Positions 56,266 through 64,000 of a stretch of 64,000 bases of DNA are shown here, in pieces. Source of the stretch: Bradymonas sediminis (GTDB taxonomy: Bacteria > Myxococcota_A > Bradymonadia > Bradymonadales > Bradymonadaceae). The number at the start of each line of letters is the position of its first letter. Positions within the stretch are counted from its first letter, which is position 1. Made by a program: the position numbers and the translations under genes. The stretch spans positions 286,001-350,000 of the forward strand of contig NZ_CP030032.1 of the NCBI RefSeq assembly GCF_003258315.1, in the 5' to 3' direction. The notes beneath the pieces are model-generated. The model was given only the letters and a program-made list of their open reading frames with translations. It did not search any database and was not told the DNA's origin.

Positions 56266-56835
56266 TCAGTTTTTCGTCATCGAGACAAACTCGCCTTGAG
56301 CGCGATTATTCTGCTCCATCGTGAAGAAAGAGCCGCTGGCGCATTTCTTATCGGCGTCGCATTCGGCGTGGAGTCCGCCGCCGTCGGGCAGCGCAAAGCT
56401 GAGCGACGCGTGACTAAGGTGCAGGCTCCGCACTGCCATTTCGCCGTTTAGGGGTTGATCCCGAAAGCTTCCATCACTCGTGGTGAGTTTGGCCGTGATG
56501 GCTAAATTGGACGAACTCACGCAGGCAAACGCGGGGCGCACAAAATACGCGCCTAACCTCTGGCTGAACTGGCGCTGATTGCACGACGACTGTTTGACCT
56601 TGCGCAGCTCAAGGCCTTGCGCGTCGGTCTGGGCGGCCGGCTCCGTGATGACGAGCTCGAAATCCGTCTGCTCGCCCGACGCTAGTTTCAGCGACCCGGT
56701 CCAGGTGCCGACCGAATATTCCACCATATCCTGGCGGTCATACGAGAAATCGGACTCGGCCGTGTCACCGCAACCCCACAGGGGATTGATGAGAAACGCG
56801 GCGGCCAGGATGCAGAGGGTAAGGGTATATTTCAT
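56266..56835 (-). CDS. Small lipoprotein of unknown function
   Basis: Lipoprotein of 189 residues with signal peptide and lipobox-like NPLWGCGD (cysteine at residue 22). It contains four further cysteines in pairs (SSCNQRQF, FACVSSSN, AECDADKKCASG). Beta-strand-rich; GTWTGSLKLASGEQTDFEL suggests a small beta-barrel or lipocalin-like domain. No family recognised. Confidence 0.75.
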   Translation of the reverse strand: MKYTLTLCILAAAFLINPLWGCGDTAESDFSYDRQDMVEYSVGTWTGSLKLASGEQTDFELVITEPAAQTDAQGLELRKVKQSSCNQRQFSQRLGAYFVRPAFACVSSSNLAITAKLTTSDGSFRDQPLNGEMAVRSLHLSHASLSFALPDGGGLHAECDADKKCASGSFFTMEQNNRAQGEFVSMTKN

Positions 56836-56976
56836 AAAAGGTCTCGGTGGGTGGGCGATATGAATGCGATAAATAAACTCCCAAGGGTTGTGAGCTCACC
56901 CTAATCAAAAGGCGAATGTGAAGCCACTTTTTTTCGACCTGAGAGACAGAGTGCGCTCGCGTGGCGAAATTGTGTC

Positions 56977-57005
56977 TTGACTTAGTTGCAAATGAAAGTC
57001 ATTAT
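56977..57005 (+). promoter_or_regulatory. Promoter of the candidate small RNA
   Basis: TTGACT (-35, five of six consensus bases) at 56977-56982, a spacer of exactly 17, and CATTAT (-10, four of six) at 57000-57005. Transcription would start at about 57012. Confidence 0.55.
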
Positions 57006-57006
57006 C
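56988..57006 (+). promoter_or_regulatory. Fur box overlapping the promoter
   Basis: The 19 bases at 56988-57006 match the classical Fur-box consensus at 15 positions, including an unbroken TCATTATC half. The site covers the -10 region and most of the spacer, where bound Fur would block RNA polymerase. Confidence 0.55.
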
Positions 57007-57011
57007 AACTT

Positions 57012-57139
57012 GCGTCAAGCACCGAGGCTGCGAGTGGATCGCCGCAGCATCAAGCGACTTGGTCCTGTCGCGTCGTACTGACTAAACCCCTGTCCTATCG
57101 CGCCTCGTTGAACGCGATAGGACAGGGGTTTTGTTTTTT
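57012..57139 (+). ncRNA. Candidate Fur-controlled small RNA (RyhB-like in logic)
   Basis: Between the promoter and the terminator lie about 128 bases without a credible coding frame. An internal hairpin GCTGCG/CGCAGC (about 57028-57049) comes before the terminator stem. Its position on the plus strand, after a minus-strand gene and before xdhA, means the terminator has no other upstream gene to serve. By analogy with RyhB-type RNAs it could cut expression of iron-rich enzymes when iron is short, and the neighbour xdhA-xdhB is such an enzyme. Sequence homology to known RNAs is not claimed. Confidence 0.45.
57084..57139 (+). terminator. Intrinsic terminator without an upstream protein gene
   Basis: Nineteen perfect pairs (57084-57102 with 57113-57131), a 10-base loop, then TGTTTTTT. 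The T-run is on the plus strand only, so it ends a plus-strand transcript. Confidence 0.93.
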
Positions 57140-57260
57140 GGGCGCGCTGGGTGGCGCCGATACTGTGCAAATGAGCGCTGATTTGTTAGCCTGCGCGGGA
57201 TTATGATGTGACGTAATTTCAGCGTTAACCGCCCGGTGCTCCTCACACTGACGAACGATT

Positions 57261-58751
57261 ATGACAACCGAATTCTGGCTCAACGACCAATATATCTCGA
57301 CGGATGCCTCGCCGGGACTTTTGCTTCTGGATTTCCTGCGCCGCAATGAGCGCCTTACCGGCACCAAAGAGGGCTGCAAGGAAGGCGATTGCGGTGCGTG
57401 TGCGGTGTTGATCGGCGACCTGGTCGAAGGGTCGGACACCCAAAAAGCGTATGTCGACTATAAGCCGGTGACCTCGTGTCTGGTGCCGCTTGGCGAGATG
57501 CAGGGCCGCCACGTGGTCAGCATTGAGGGCGTCAATATGGACCAACTCTCGCCGGTGCAGCAGTCGTTCGTCGACTTCGGCGCGGCGCAGTGCGGCTATT
57601 GCACGCCCGGGTTTATCGTGTCGATGAGCTGGTATTTGATGGCCGAGCGCGGCGAGCCCACGCGCGCCGGGATGCAGCGCGCCATCAGCGGTAATTTGTG
57701 TCGTTGCACCGGTTACGAGGCGATTAATCGTGCGGGCGACCGACTCATCGAGCGCTTTTCAGACGGCGGCGAGTGGGCCGATATCTGGCAGGCCGGCGAC
57801 CGCGTCGCGGCGCTGGTCGAGGCCGAGATGCTGCCGGCCTACTTCAGCGAAATGGCCGAGCGCCTCGGCGCGATCGAGCAACCCGAAGTCTCCCTTGGCG
57901 GCAACCCCATCGACTATTTCGTCGCCGGCGGCACCGACCTCTACGTCCAGCAGGGCGAGAAGATCCCCGACGCCTCGGTGAAGATCCTCAACCACTTCGG
58001 CAGCAAAATCTCGGGTAAATTCAAGCATATGCGCGGCATCCGCGCCGTCGACGGCGACCTGCACGTCGGCGCGCTGACGACCTTCGAGGATTTCGGCGCG
58101 GACCCGTTGGTCCAGAAGTTCATCCCCTCGATACAGGATGACCTGCAGCTTATCGCGTCGCTGCACCTGCGAAATCGCGCGACCCTCGGCGGCAATATCG
58201 TCAACGCCTCGCCGATCGGCGATATGAGCAACTTCCTGCTCGGCCTGGGCGCCACGCTTATTTTGAGCAACGGCAAAGAGCAGCGCTCGGTGGCGATGAA
58301 GGACTTCTTCCTCAACTATAAGGTCATCGACAAACGCGCCGACGAGCTGATCGTCGAGATCGTGATTCCCGGCGCGGCCAAAGAGTGCGCGCAAACCCGC
58401 GTGAACTTCGAAAAATTGTCCAAGCGTACCGCCCTTGATATCGCGACCGTCTGCAGTGGTTTTCGCTGCAAGGCGAACGCCGATGGAGTCATCGAGGCGG
58501 TTGGAATTTCGATGGGCGGCGTCGCGGCCGTTCCGCTGTATTTGCGAAAGACCTGCGATTTCCTGGTCGGCAAAACGATCAGCCCGGCGACCTTGCAAGA
58601 GGCCTGCGAGATCGCGATGGGGGAGGCGAGCCCGATCGGCGACGTGCGCGGCAGCGCGGATTATAAGCGCCTGCTCGTGCGCCAATTTATGATCGCGCAT
58701 TTCACCGAATGCTATCCCGAGCGCGTGCGATTCGACGAATTCGCGAGCTAA
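57261..58751 (+). CDS. xdhA: Xanthine dehydrogenase small subunit (2Fe-2S and FAD)
   Basis: Small subunit of xanthine dehydrogenase, 496 residues. The first 2Fe-2S cluster uses C39, C44, C47 and C73 (EGCKEGDCGAC), the second C111, C114, C147 and C149 (CGYCTPGF, GNLCRC). The FAD domain (about 200-490) has FVAGGTDLYVQ and LRNRATLGGNIVNASPIGDM. It passes electrons from the molybdenum subunit to NAD. xdhB follows after 53 bases and xdhC after that. Confidence 0.95.
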   Translation: MTTEFWLNDQYISTDASPGLLLLDFLRRNERLTGTKEGCKEGDCGACAVLIGDLVEGSDTQKAYVDYKPVTSCLVPLGEMQGRHVVSIEGVNMDQLSPVQQSFVDFGAAQCGYCTPGFIVSMSWYLMAERGEPTRAGMQRAISGNLCRCTGYEAINRAGDRLIERFSDGGEWADIWQAGDRVAALVEAEMLPAYFSEMAERLGAIEQPEVSLGGNPIDYFVAGGTDLYVQQGEKIPDASVKILNHFGSKISGKFKHMRGIRAVDGDLHVGALTTFEDFGADPLVQKFIPSIQDDLQLIASLHLRNRATLGGNIVNASPIGDMSNFLLGLGATLILSNGKEQRSVAMKDFFLNYKVIDKRADELIVEIVIPGAAKECAQTRVNFEKLSKRTALDIATVCSGFRCKANADGVIEAVGISMGGVAAVPLYLRKTCDFLVGKTISPATLQEACEIAMGEASPIGDVRGSADYKRLLVRQFMIAHFTECYPERVRFDEFAS

Positions 58752-58804
58752 ATCCCGGGCGCTTCTATTTCCCTATTTTACCGTCTCATAAACGATCGTG
58801 ACCC

Positions 58805-61123
58805 ATGAAAAAGCATCTTGACGCAGCCTTTCACACTCGCGGCGAGTCCCTTTATGTCGATGATAACCCCGAGCCAGCCGGCATGTTGCATGTCGCCGTG
58901 TTCGGCTCGCCGGTCGCCCACGGCACGATTAAGAACCTCGATCTAAGCGCCGCGCGTGCCCTCAAGGGTGTGACGGCGGTCTTCACGGCCGAGGATATCC
59001 CCGGCGAGAACCAGGTCGGAGCTATCCTTAAAGACGAGGTCTTGATCGCCGAAGATCTTGTCCAATTCATCGGCCAGCCGATCGCGGTCGTGGTGGCCGA
59101 GACCCCCGAAATCGCGCACCACGCGGTCGGGCTTATCGACGTCGAGATCGACGAACTTCCGGTCATCGTCGACCCGCGCGTCGCCCACGAAAAGGGCCAG
59201 CTTATCGCCCCGCCGCGCACCTTCGCGATCGGCGACGTCGACGCGGCCTGGGATGATTGCGACCTTATCGTCGAGGGCGAATGCGAGATCGCCGGCCAGG
59301 AGCATCTGTACCTTGAGACCCAGCGCTCCCGCGCGATTCCGACCGAGGGCGACCAGGTCCGCTGCTACTCCTCGACCCAGAGCCCCTACGCCGTGCAGAC
59401 GGCCTGCGCCCGCATTTGCGGCGTGCCGCAACATAAGATCGAGGTCGACGTGAAGCGCCTCGGCGGCGGCTTTGGCGGCAAAGAGGATCAGGCGACCCAT
59501 TGGGCCTGCATCGTCACGATGGCCGCGCGCATCCTGCGCAAGCCGGTTCAGATCGTGCTCAACCGCATCGACGATATGCAGATGACCGGCAAGCGTCATC
59601 CCTATTCGGCCGACTTCAAATTGGGTCTGAATAAAGACGGCACGATCAAGGCGCTGGACTTCAAATTTTACCAGAACTCCGGCGCCGCGGCCGACCTGTC
59701 GACCGCCGTTTTGGAGCGCTCGCTCTTCCACGCGACCAATATCTACCGGGTGCCGAACGCGCGCATCTACGCTGCCGCGTGCAAGACGAACCTGCACCCG
59801 CACACCGCGTTCCGCGGCTTCGGCGGCCCCCAGGCGATGTTCGTGATGGAGTCGGCGCTGAGCAAAGCGGCCGAGACCATGGGCATCGAGCGCGAAGAGC
59901 TTCAGTATAAGAACTTGATCTCGAACGGGGATGTCTTCCCCTACGGGCAGGTCGTCGAGGATTGCCAGGCCAAAGCCTGCTGGGATGACGCGGCCGACAC
60001 CTTCGACCTTGCCGGGACCCGCAAGCGCATCGAGGAATATAACGCCACGCATACCTCGACCAAAAAGGGCCTGGCGGTGATGCCGATTTGCTTCGGCATT
60101 TCGTTCACCAAGATCCACCTGAACCAGGCGTCGGCGCTGGTGCATATCTACACCGACGGCAGCATGAGCGTGTCGACCGGCGGCGTCGAGATGGGGCAGG
60201 GCGTGACCACCAATATGGCCGAGATCGCTGCGGCTGAATTGGGCATCTCGCGCGACCGGATTAAGGTCGAGTCGACCAATACGACCCGCATCGCGAATAT
60301 GTCGCCGAGCGCGGCGAGCGCCACCACCGACCTCAACGGCAACGCCGTCATTCTGGCCACCGGCGAGATTCTTGGGCGCTTTCGCAAGATGTTGGCCCCC
60401 GAGCTGGGCTGCAATGAGGAGGCCATCACCATCAAGGACGAGAAGGTATTCGTCGACGGCGAGGCGACCGAGTGGGAGTGGGGAGACGTCGTGATGCACG
60501 CGTATTTAAACCGCGTCGCGCTCTCGGCACACGCCTTTTTCGCGACCCCTCGCATCAACTTTGACGCGGCCAAAGAGAAGGGCCATCCCTTCGCCTACCA
60601 CGTCTACGGCGTGACCCAATTCGAGGTCACCGTGGATTGCCTGCGCGGGCGCTATGAGGTCGACGCGGTGCGCATGGTTCATGACCTGGGCCGCCAGATC
60701 AACGAGGTCGTTGACCTGGGCCAGCTCGAAGGCGGACTCGCCCAGGGCATCGGCTGGATGACCCTTGAGGAGCTCGCCTACGACGCGAAGGGCCGCCTGC
60801 TGTCGAACGCGCTGTCGACCTATAAGGCGCCCGACGTCTTCTCGAGCCCCAAAGTGGTCGAGGTGAAGATGCGCTCGACCGAGAACCCGATGGGCCCCCG
60901 CGGCTCCAAGGCCGTCGGCGAGCCGCCGCTGATGTACGGCATCGGCGCGTATTTCGCGCTGCGCGACGCCATGCGCGCCTACGCCGAGCGCGACTTCCCC
61001 TACGACGCCCCGATGACCCCGGAGCGCGTGCTGATGTCGCTGCACGCGCATATTCTGGACGGCGATAAGCCGAAGAAGGCCACCCCGGAGGCGGGCGCGG
61101 TCGCCGCGGTCGCCGGCGAATAA
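58805..61123 (+). CDS. xdhB: Xanthine dehydrogenase molybdenum-binding subunit
   Basis: Molybdopterin subunit of 772 residues that hydroxylates hypoxanthine and xanthine to urate. The three catalytic residues of true xanthine dehydrogenases are present: E227 in GGFGGKE (bovine E802), R305 in LERSLFH (bovine R880) and E706 in GEPPL (bovine E1261). The spacing E227-R305 is 78, the same as in the bovine enzyme. Aldehyde oxidases lack the first two, so a purine substrate is well supported. TAFRGFGGPQ and STGGVEMGQG are further signatures. Cytoplasmic, with no signal peptide. Confidence 0.96.
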   Translation: MKKHLDAAFHTRGESLYVDDNPEPAGMLHVAVFGSPVAHGTIKNLDLSAARALKGVTAVFTAEDIPGENQVGAILKDEVLIAEDLVQFIGQPIAVVVAETPEIAHHAVGLIDVEIDELPVIVDPRVAHEKGQLIAPPRTFAIGDVDAAWDDCDLIVEGECEIAGQEHLYLETQRSRAIPTEGDQVRCYSSTQSPYAVQTACARICGVPQHKIEVDVKRLGGGFGGKEDQATHWACIVTMAARILRKPVQIVLNRIDDMQMTGKRHPYSADFKLGLNKDGTIKALDFKFYQNSGAAADLSTAVLERSLFHATNIYRVPNARIYAAACKTNLHPHTAFRGFGGPQAMFVMESALSKAAETMGIEREELQYKNLISNGDVFPYGQVVEDCQAKACWDDAADTFDLAGTRKRIEEYNATHTSTKKGLAVMPICFGISFTKIHLNQASALVHIYTDGSMSVSTGGVEMGQGVTTNMAEIAAAELGISRDRIKVESTNTTRIANMSPSAASATTDLNGNAVILATGEILGRFRKMLAPELGCNEEAITIKDEKVFVDGEATEWEWGDVVMHAYLNRVALSAHAFFATPRINFDAAKEKGHPFAYHVYGVTQFEVTVDCLRGRYEVDAVRMVHDLGRQINEVVDLGQLEGGLAQGIGWMTLEELAYDAKGRLLSNALSTYKAPDVFSSPKVVEVKMRSTENPMGPRGSKAVGEPPLMYGIGAYFALRDAMRAYAERDFPYDAPMTPERVLMSLHAHILDGDKPKKATPEAGAVAAVAGE

Positions 61124-61130
61124 GCAGAGC

Positions 61131-61165
61131 AATGGGCCCGAAGATTCGTCTTCGGGCCCATTTTT
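61131..61165 (+). terminator. Terminator between xdhB and xdhC
   Basis: Fourteen pairs (61131-61144 with 61149-61162) around a TTCG loop, then T residues to 61165. It would separate xdhC from the structural genes or reduce its expression. Confidence 0.9.
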
Positions 61166-61270
61166 ATATGCCCTTTTCGGGGCTCTCATCGACGAGCAAA
61201 GAGCACTGTTTCGGCGTCATTTGGCGCCGAAATATTCATATCACCGACGCGTAAATACTCAGGGCGAGAG

Positions 61271-62257
61271 ATGGAATTCTGGCACAGACTTAGGGAGCAT
61301 TTAGAGGGCGGAGAGCCCGCTTTTTTATGCCTGGTAGGCGACAATACGGACCACTCCCCGGGCACCCGCGGCGCGAAGATTTTTGTGCGCCCTGACGGCA
61401 GCACCGAGGGCACCATCGGCGGCGGCGTGATGGAGGGCGAGCTGATCGCCCACGGCGTCGAGCTATTGGCCGGCGGCGCCGAAGTCGCGCCGTATTATCA
61501 AACCCTCTACCACCGAAGAAAGGGGCCGGGCAAAAAGTCGGGGCTGGGGTGCGCCGGCGAGCAGAGCAATGTCTACGCCGTGGTGCAGCCGGGGCGCGAC
61601 CTGGAGGTCGTGCGCGAGATCGCCCGGCGCATCGCCGCCGACGAAGCCGGCCTGCTGCGCATCGACGCCGCCGGCCTGACCCTGGGCGAATCGGGCGTCA
61701 TCGACCGCAACACCGCCCCGGTGCGCCTCACGGTCGACGACGACGCCTGGCGCTTCGAGGCGCAACTGCTCAATTGGAAGCGCGCCGCGATCTTCGGCGG
61801 CGGCCACTGCGCCCTGGCGCTGTCGCGCGTGCTCAACAACCTCGGCTACACAGTCAGCGTCTTCGACACCCGCGCCGAGGTCTTCACCTTCGTCGGCAAT
61901 GACCACGCGCGCCACCGCGTCACGGTCGCCGACTTCAAGGACGCCGGCGCCCACCTCAAATACCCCGAGCTCACCCACGCCATCGTCATGACCCGCGAGC
62001 AACCCGCCGACGTGCGCGCCCTCATCGGCCTGATTGAGCGCCCCCTGCCCTATATCGGCGTCATGGGAAGCCCCGCAAAGCTCGCCATGATTCGCCGCGA
62101 CCTCATCCACGCGGGCTTCGATAAATCGGTGTTGGACGCCGAGAATATCTACGCCCCCATCGGGCTGCCGATGACGAGCAATACGCCCGAGGAGATCGCC
62201 ATCAGTATTGCGGGGGAGTTGCTGGCGGAGCGTGGGGCGTTGTTTCCGATGGCGTAG
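61271..62257 (+). CDS. xdhC: Molybdenum cofactor insertion/sulfuration protein XdhC
   Basis: XdhC, 328 residues, which binds molybdenum cofactor and helps to sulfurate and insert it into XdhB. The N-terminal XdhC/CoxI domain has GAKIFVRPDGSTEGTIGGG. The C-terminal Rossmann domain has AAIFGGGHCALALSRVL and PYIGVMGSPAKLAMIRRDL. Its place after xdhAB is usual. A terminator lies before it, so it may have its own promoter in the 105-base gap. Confidence 0.94.
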   Translation: MEFWHRLREHLEGGEPAFLCLVGDNTDHSPGTRGAKIFVRPDGSTEGTIGGGVMEGELIAHGVELLAGGAEVAPYYQTLYHRRKGPGKKSGLGCAGEQSNVYAVVQPGRDLEVVREIARRIAADEAGLLRIDAAGLTLGESGVIDRNTAPVRLTVDDDAWRFEAQLLNWKRAAIFGGGHCALALSRVLNNLGYTVSVFDTRAEVFTFVGNDHARHRVTVADFKDAGAHLKYPELTHAIVMTREQPADVRALIGLIERPLPYIGVMGSPAKLAMIRRDLIHAGFDKSVLDAENIYAPIGLPMTSNTPEEIAISIAGELLAERGALFPMA

Positions 62258-62339
62258 GTTTTAGGCCGACGCGCCGATTTTTTGTATTTTATCGTTTTTG
62301 GCTGAACGGCCTTTCAGGGTTCACCCCTCCCAAAAGTCT

Positions 62340-62440
62340 TCTAGAACCCTTGCGAGAGGGGTCGATGAGAGTTTTAAGTGTTCTGGAGCCCTTCTCGCTG
62401 GGTCGACCCCGGCCACGAGGGTTCCAGAACACTTGTCGCC
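62340..62440. repeat. Imperfect palindromic element
   Basis: AAGTGTTCTGG (62376-62386) pairs with CCAGAACACTT (62424-62434), and CCCTTCTCG with CGAGGG continues the stem inwards. Just before it, TCTAGAACCCTTGCGAGAGG (62339-62358) carries related pieces. This may be a short mobile or REP-like element or a terminator-like structure between the convergent genes xdhC and the EEP gene. Confidence 0.6.
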
Positions 62441-62500
62441 AGGGGCGAGTTGAACCCGGAGGGCTGGTCAGGGCTTGGCTCCGATATCACACATCAACGA

Positions 62501-63631
62501 TCACTCCGGGGGCCACGCCATCTCCGCCGTCACCGGCGCGTGGTCCGACAGCGGCATCGTCTCCATGCCGCCGCTCTTCTCGTCCTGGTGCACCATGCCG
62601 CTACCTTCCTTGAATTTGGCGTTGGTGAATAGGTAGTCGAGCTTGCGGTTCCAGGTGCCGTTCTTGTCGGTGGTGTGGGTGAAATACGGGGTGTTGTCGG
62701 CCTTGTATTTATCCAGGGGGATCGCGGCGTCGTATTGTGCGTAAAAATCATCGAGCACGCCGATGTCGGGGCGGTAGTCGTCGGCCTGGAAGCGGGCGGT
62801 TTCGCAGACGCTGTCGGGGAAGTCGTGCAGGTGGGTGGAGCCGGGCGGGACGGTGTTGAGGTCGCCGGCGGCGATGAAGGTTTTGCCCTGCTCGTCGAGG
62901 CGGGCGAGCTCGTCTTTGAAGATGGCGATCTGGCGGCTTTTGGTGCCGTCCTGGGCGAAGGCGGCGGTATGGACGTTGGCGACCCACAGCGGGGTGTCGC
63001 CGGGGACCTCGACGCGCGCGCGCAGGATATTGCGTTTCAGGTAAAAATATTGGGTGACCGGGTCTTGCTCGCCGATGAGCGGCAGGGCGAGGCGCTCGGC
63101 GTGGTTGATCTGCCACTTCGACAGGATGCCGTTGCCGGAGTCGACGTGGCCGATGCCGTCGGAGGGCACGAAGGTCGCGCGCCACTGAGAGGCGTAGGCG
63201 CCAAAATTTAAGTCGGTGTGGTCGAGCAGCCATTGGATCTGGTCGACGTCGGCGGCGCGCTTCGACTTGATGTCGATCTCCTGCAAGATCAGGATATCGG
63301 GGTCGTATTGTTTGATCTTTTTGGCGAGTCCTTCGAGGTTCTCGATGACCTCGTCGCGGGTCATGTCGACGCGGTCGCCGTGGCAATCAAAGAAGAAGTC
63401 GATGCGCCCGCCGCCGAATTTGGCGTTCCAATTCATGACGCGCAATTCGCCCACGTCGGTGCGCGGGATGGCGTAGGAGTCTGCGGTGTAGAGTTGGGCG
63501 TCTTCGACGTCTTCGAATTGGGTGTCAAAAGGGTCAAAGATGGCGCCCACGGCGGCGGCCAGGCCGAGGATGCCGAGGGCGCCCAGGCCCCCGATCAGGA
63601 GTCGTTTAGGCCAGGGGCTTTTGTTGCTCAT
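62501..63631 (-). CDS. Membrane-anchored endonuclease/exonuclease/phosphatase-family protein
   Basis: Protein of 376 residues. An N-terminal hydrophobic helix (LLIGGLGALGILGLAAAVGAI) is followed by an EEP domain from about residue 65. Metal and catalytic motifs are MNWNAKF, LILQEIDI (glutamate), GDLNTVPPGS and the terminal SDHAPV. Such proteins cleave phosphodiesters in nucleic acids or lipids; this one faces the periplasm if the helix is an anchor or signal. The ATG at 63631 is chosen over a GTG two codons earlier. Confidence 0.87.
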   Translation of the reverse strand: MSNKSPWPKRLLIGGLGALGILGLAAAVGAIFDPFDTQFEDVEDAQLYTADSYAIPRTDVGELRVMNWNAKFGGGRIDFFFDCHGDRVDMTRDEVIENLEGLAKKIKQYDPDILILQEIDIKSKRAADVDQIQWLLDHTDLNFGAYASQWRATFVPSDGIGHVDSGNGILSKWQINHAERLALPLIGEQDPVTQYFYLKRNILRARVEVPGDTPLWVANVHTAAFAQDGTKSRQIAIFKDELARLDEQGKTFIAAGDLNTVPPGSTHLHDFPDSVCETARFQADDYRPDIGVLDDFYAQYDAAIPLDKYKADNTPYFTHTTDKNGTWNRKLDYLFTNAKFKEGSGMVHQDEKSGGMETMPLSDHAPVTAEMAWPPE

Positions 63632-63646
63632 AATCACAGATCCACT

Positions 63647-63685
63647 TCACAAAAAAATTATTCTGCCAGACCCGGAGGGTCGGGC
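63647..63685 (-). terminator. Terminator of the PhoH-like gene
   Basis: On the minus strand GCCCGACCC (63685-63677) pairs with GGGTCTGGC (63673-63665) with one mismatch and a three-base loop. An AT-rich tail with seven T residues (63657-63651) follows after a short gap. Confidence 0.6.
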
Positions 63686-63709
63686 TCCAATAAAGGCAGT
63701 TGTGGCCTC

Positions 63710-64000
63710 TTATAGAAGATTCGCGGCGAGTTCGGCCAACTCGGAGCGCTCACCCTTGAACAGAGAAACGGTGGCGGCGATCGATTGTCCCTTAAATTTG
63801 CTGACGACGTAGGTCAGCCCGTTGGACTCGCTGTCCACGTAGGGGTTGTCGATCTGGTAGGGGTCGCCGGTCAACACGATCTTGGTCCCCTCGCCCACGC
63901 GGGTCAGGATGGTCTTGACCTCGTGGGGGGTGAGGTTCTGGGCCTCGTCGACGATCAGGAAGATATTGGGCAGCGAGCGGCCGCGAATATAGGTGAGCGG
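63710..64000 (-). CDS. PhoH-like ATPase, C-terminal part (5' end outside window)
   Basis: Last 96 residues of a PhoH-family P-loop ATPase. Walker B is [18 protein letters not shown] (in the part upstream of 63898), and [16 protein letters not shown] is typical of PhoH/YlaK proteins that often also carry an N-terminal PIN domain. The gene begins beyond the window on the minus strand. Probably an RNA-related ATPase or ribonuclease. Confidence 0.93.
   Translation of the reverse strand, partial: PLTYIRGRSLPNIFLIVDEAQNLTPHEVKTILTRVGEGTKIVLTGDPYQIDNPYVDSESNGLTYVVSKFKGQSIAATVSLFKGERSELAELAANLL

Noticed and set aside
56961-57206. An 81-codon protein reading across the small-RNA region
   Set aside because: It runs through the perfect terminator stem, lacks a ribosome-binding site and resembles no family.
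58943-60499. A 518-codon open frame on the minus strand inside xdhB
   Set aside because: Lies opposite a certain gene; composition (His/Gly/Asp/Arg-rich) is that of an antisense shadow.

Overview
The window reads as a piece of a GC-rich Gram-negative chromosome. Lipoproteins with lipoboxes, an OmpA-family protein, a bacterial sphingolipid gene set, Sel1-type cysteine repeats and Asp/Ala-rich lipoprotein linkers together suggest the old deltaproteobacterial/myxobacterial side of the tree, most likely Bradymonadales or relatives. That placement is inference; no 16S gene is present.

Bases 1-15.5k hold the end of tuf and a long ribosomal-protein cluster: rpsJ, rplD-rplW-rplB-rpsS-rplV-rpsC-rplP-rpmC-rpsQ-rplN-rplX-rplE-rpsN-rpsH-rplF-rplR-rpsE-rpmD-rplO, secY, adk, infA, rpmJ, rpsM, rpsK, rpoA, rplQ. 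Two genes normally at fixed places are absent: rplC (L3) between rpsJ and rplD, and rpsD (S4) between rpsK and rpoA. There is also no map between adk and infA. The S14 and L36 proteins are the zinc-binding forms.

Bases 15.7-19.9k carry a divergent set that matches bacterial ceramide synthesis: a serine palmitoyltransferase-type enzyme and its acyl carrier protein on the minus strand, and a GNAT-like ceramide synthase (bCerS type) plus a CerR-type reductase on the plus strand. Two copies of a GATACnGTATC palindrome lie between them. Next comes a single protein joining shikimate kinase, type I dehydroquinate dehydratase and shikimate dehydrogenase, in the order of the C-terminal half of the fungal AROM protein. 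Then follow a DUF2752 membrane protein, an OmpA-type protein with carboxypeptidase-regulatory-like repeats, and radA.

Bases 26.4-30.6k are repeat-rich: five 65-bp tandem units after radA, a HAD phosphatase, two blocks of 195-bp repeats enclosing a Y1 (IS200-type) transposase gene, an unrecognised gene, and a 43-bp minisatellite whose orientation flips in the middle. Bases 30.7-35.2k hold a beta-helix lipoprotein and two paralogous lipoproteins.

Bases 36.0-41.4k contain a co-directional four-gene set that I cannot match to a known system: a TPR protein, an ABC ATPase fused to a protein phosphatase, a small roadblock-like protein, and a ferredoxin-reductase-truncated-haemoglobin-zinc ribbon fusion. 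Bases 41.5-51.3k hold a lamin-tail lipoprotein, an NAD(P)-binding protein, a radical-SAM sulfatase maturase and two tandem cytoplasmic-type sulfatases. Bases 51.4-56.1k encode membrane proteins (BASS transporter, DUF4239, HdeD-like, DUF4239, and an unrecognised one).

Bases 56.9-57.1k look like a free-standing small-RNA gene: a sigma70-type promoter overlapped by a good Fur box and ending in a 19-bp terminator. It is followed by a xanthine dehydrogenase set (xdhA, xdhB, xdhC), an endonuclease/exonuclease/phosphatase-family protein, and the C-terminus of a PhoH-like ATPase that runs off the window.
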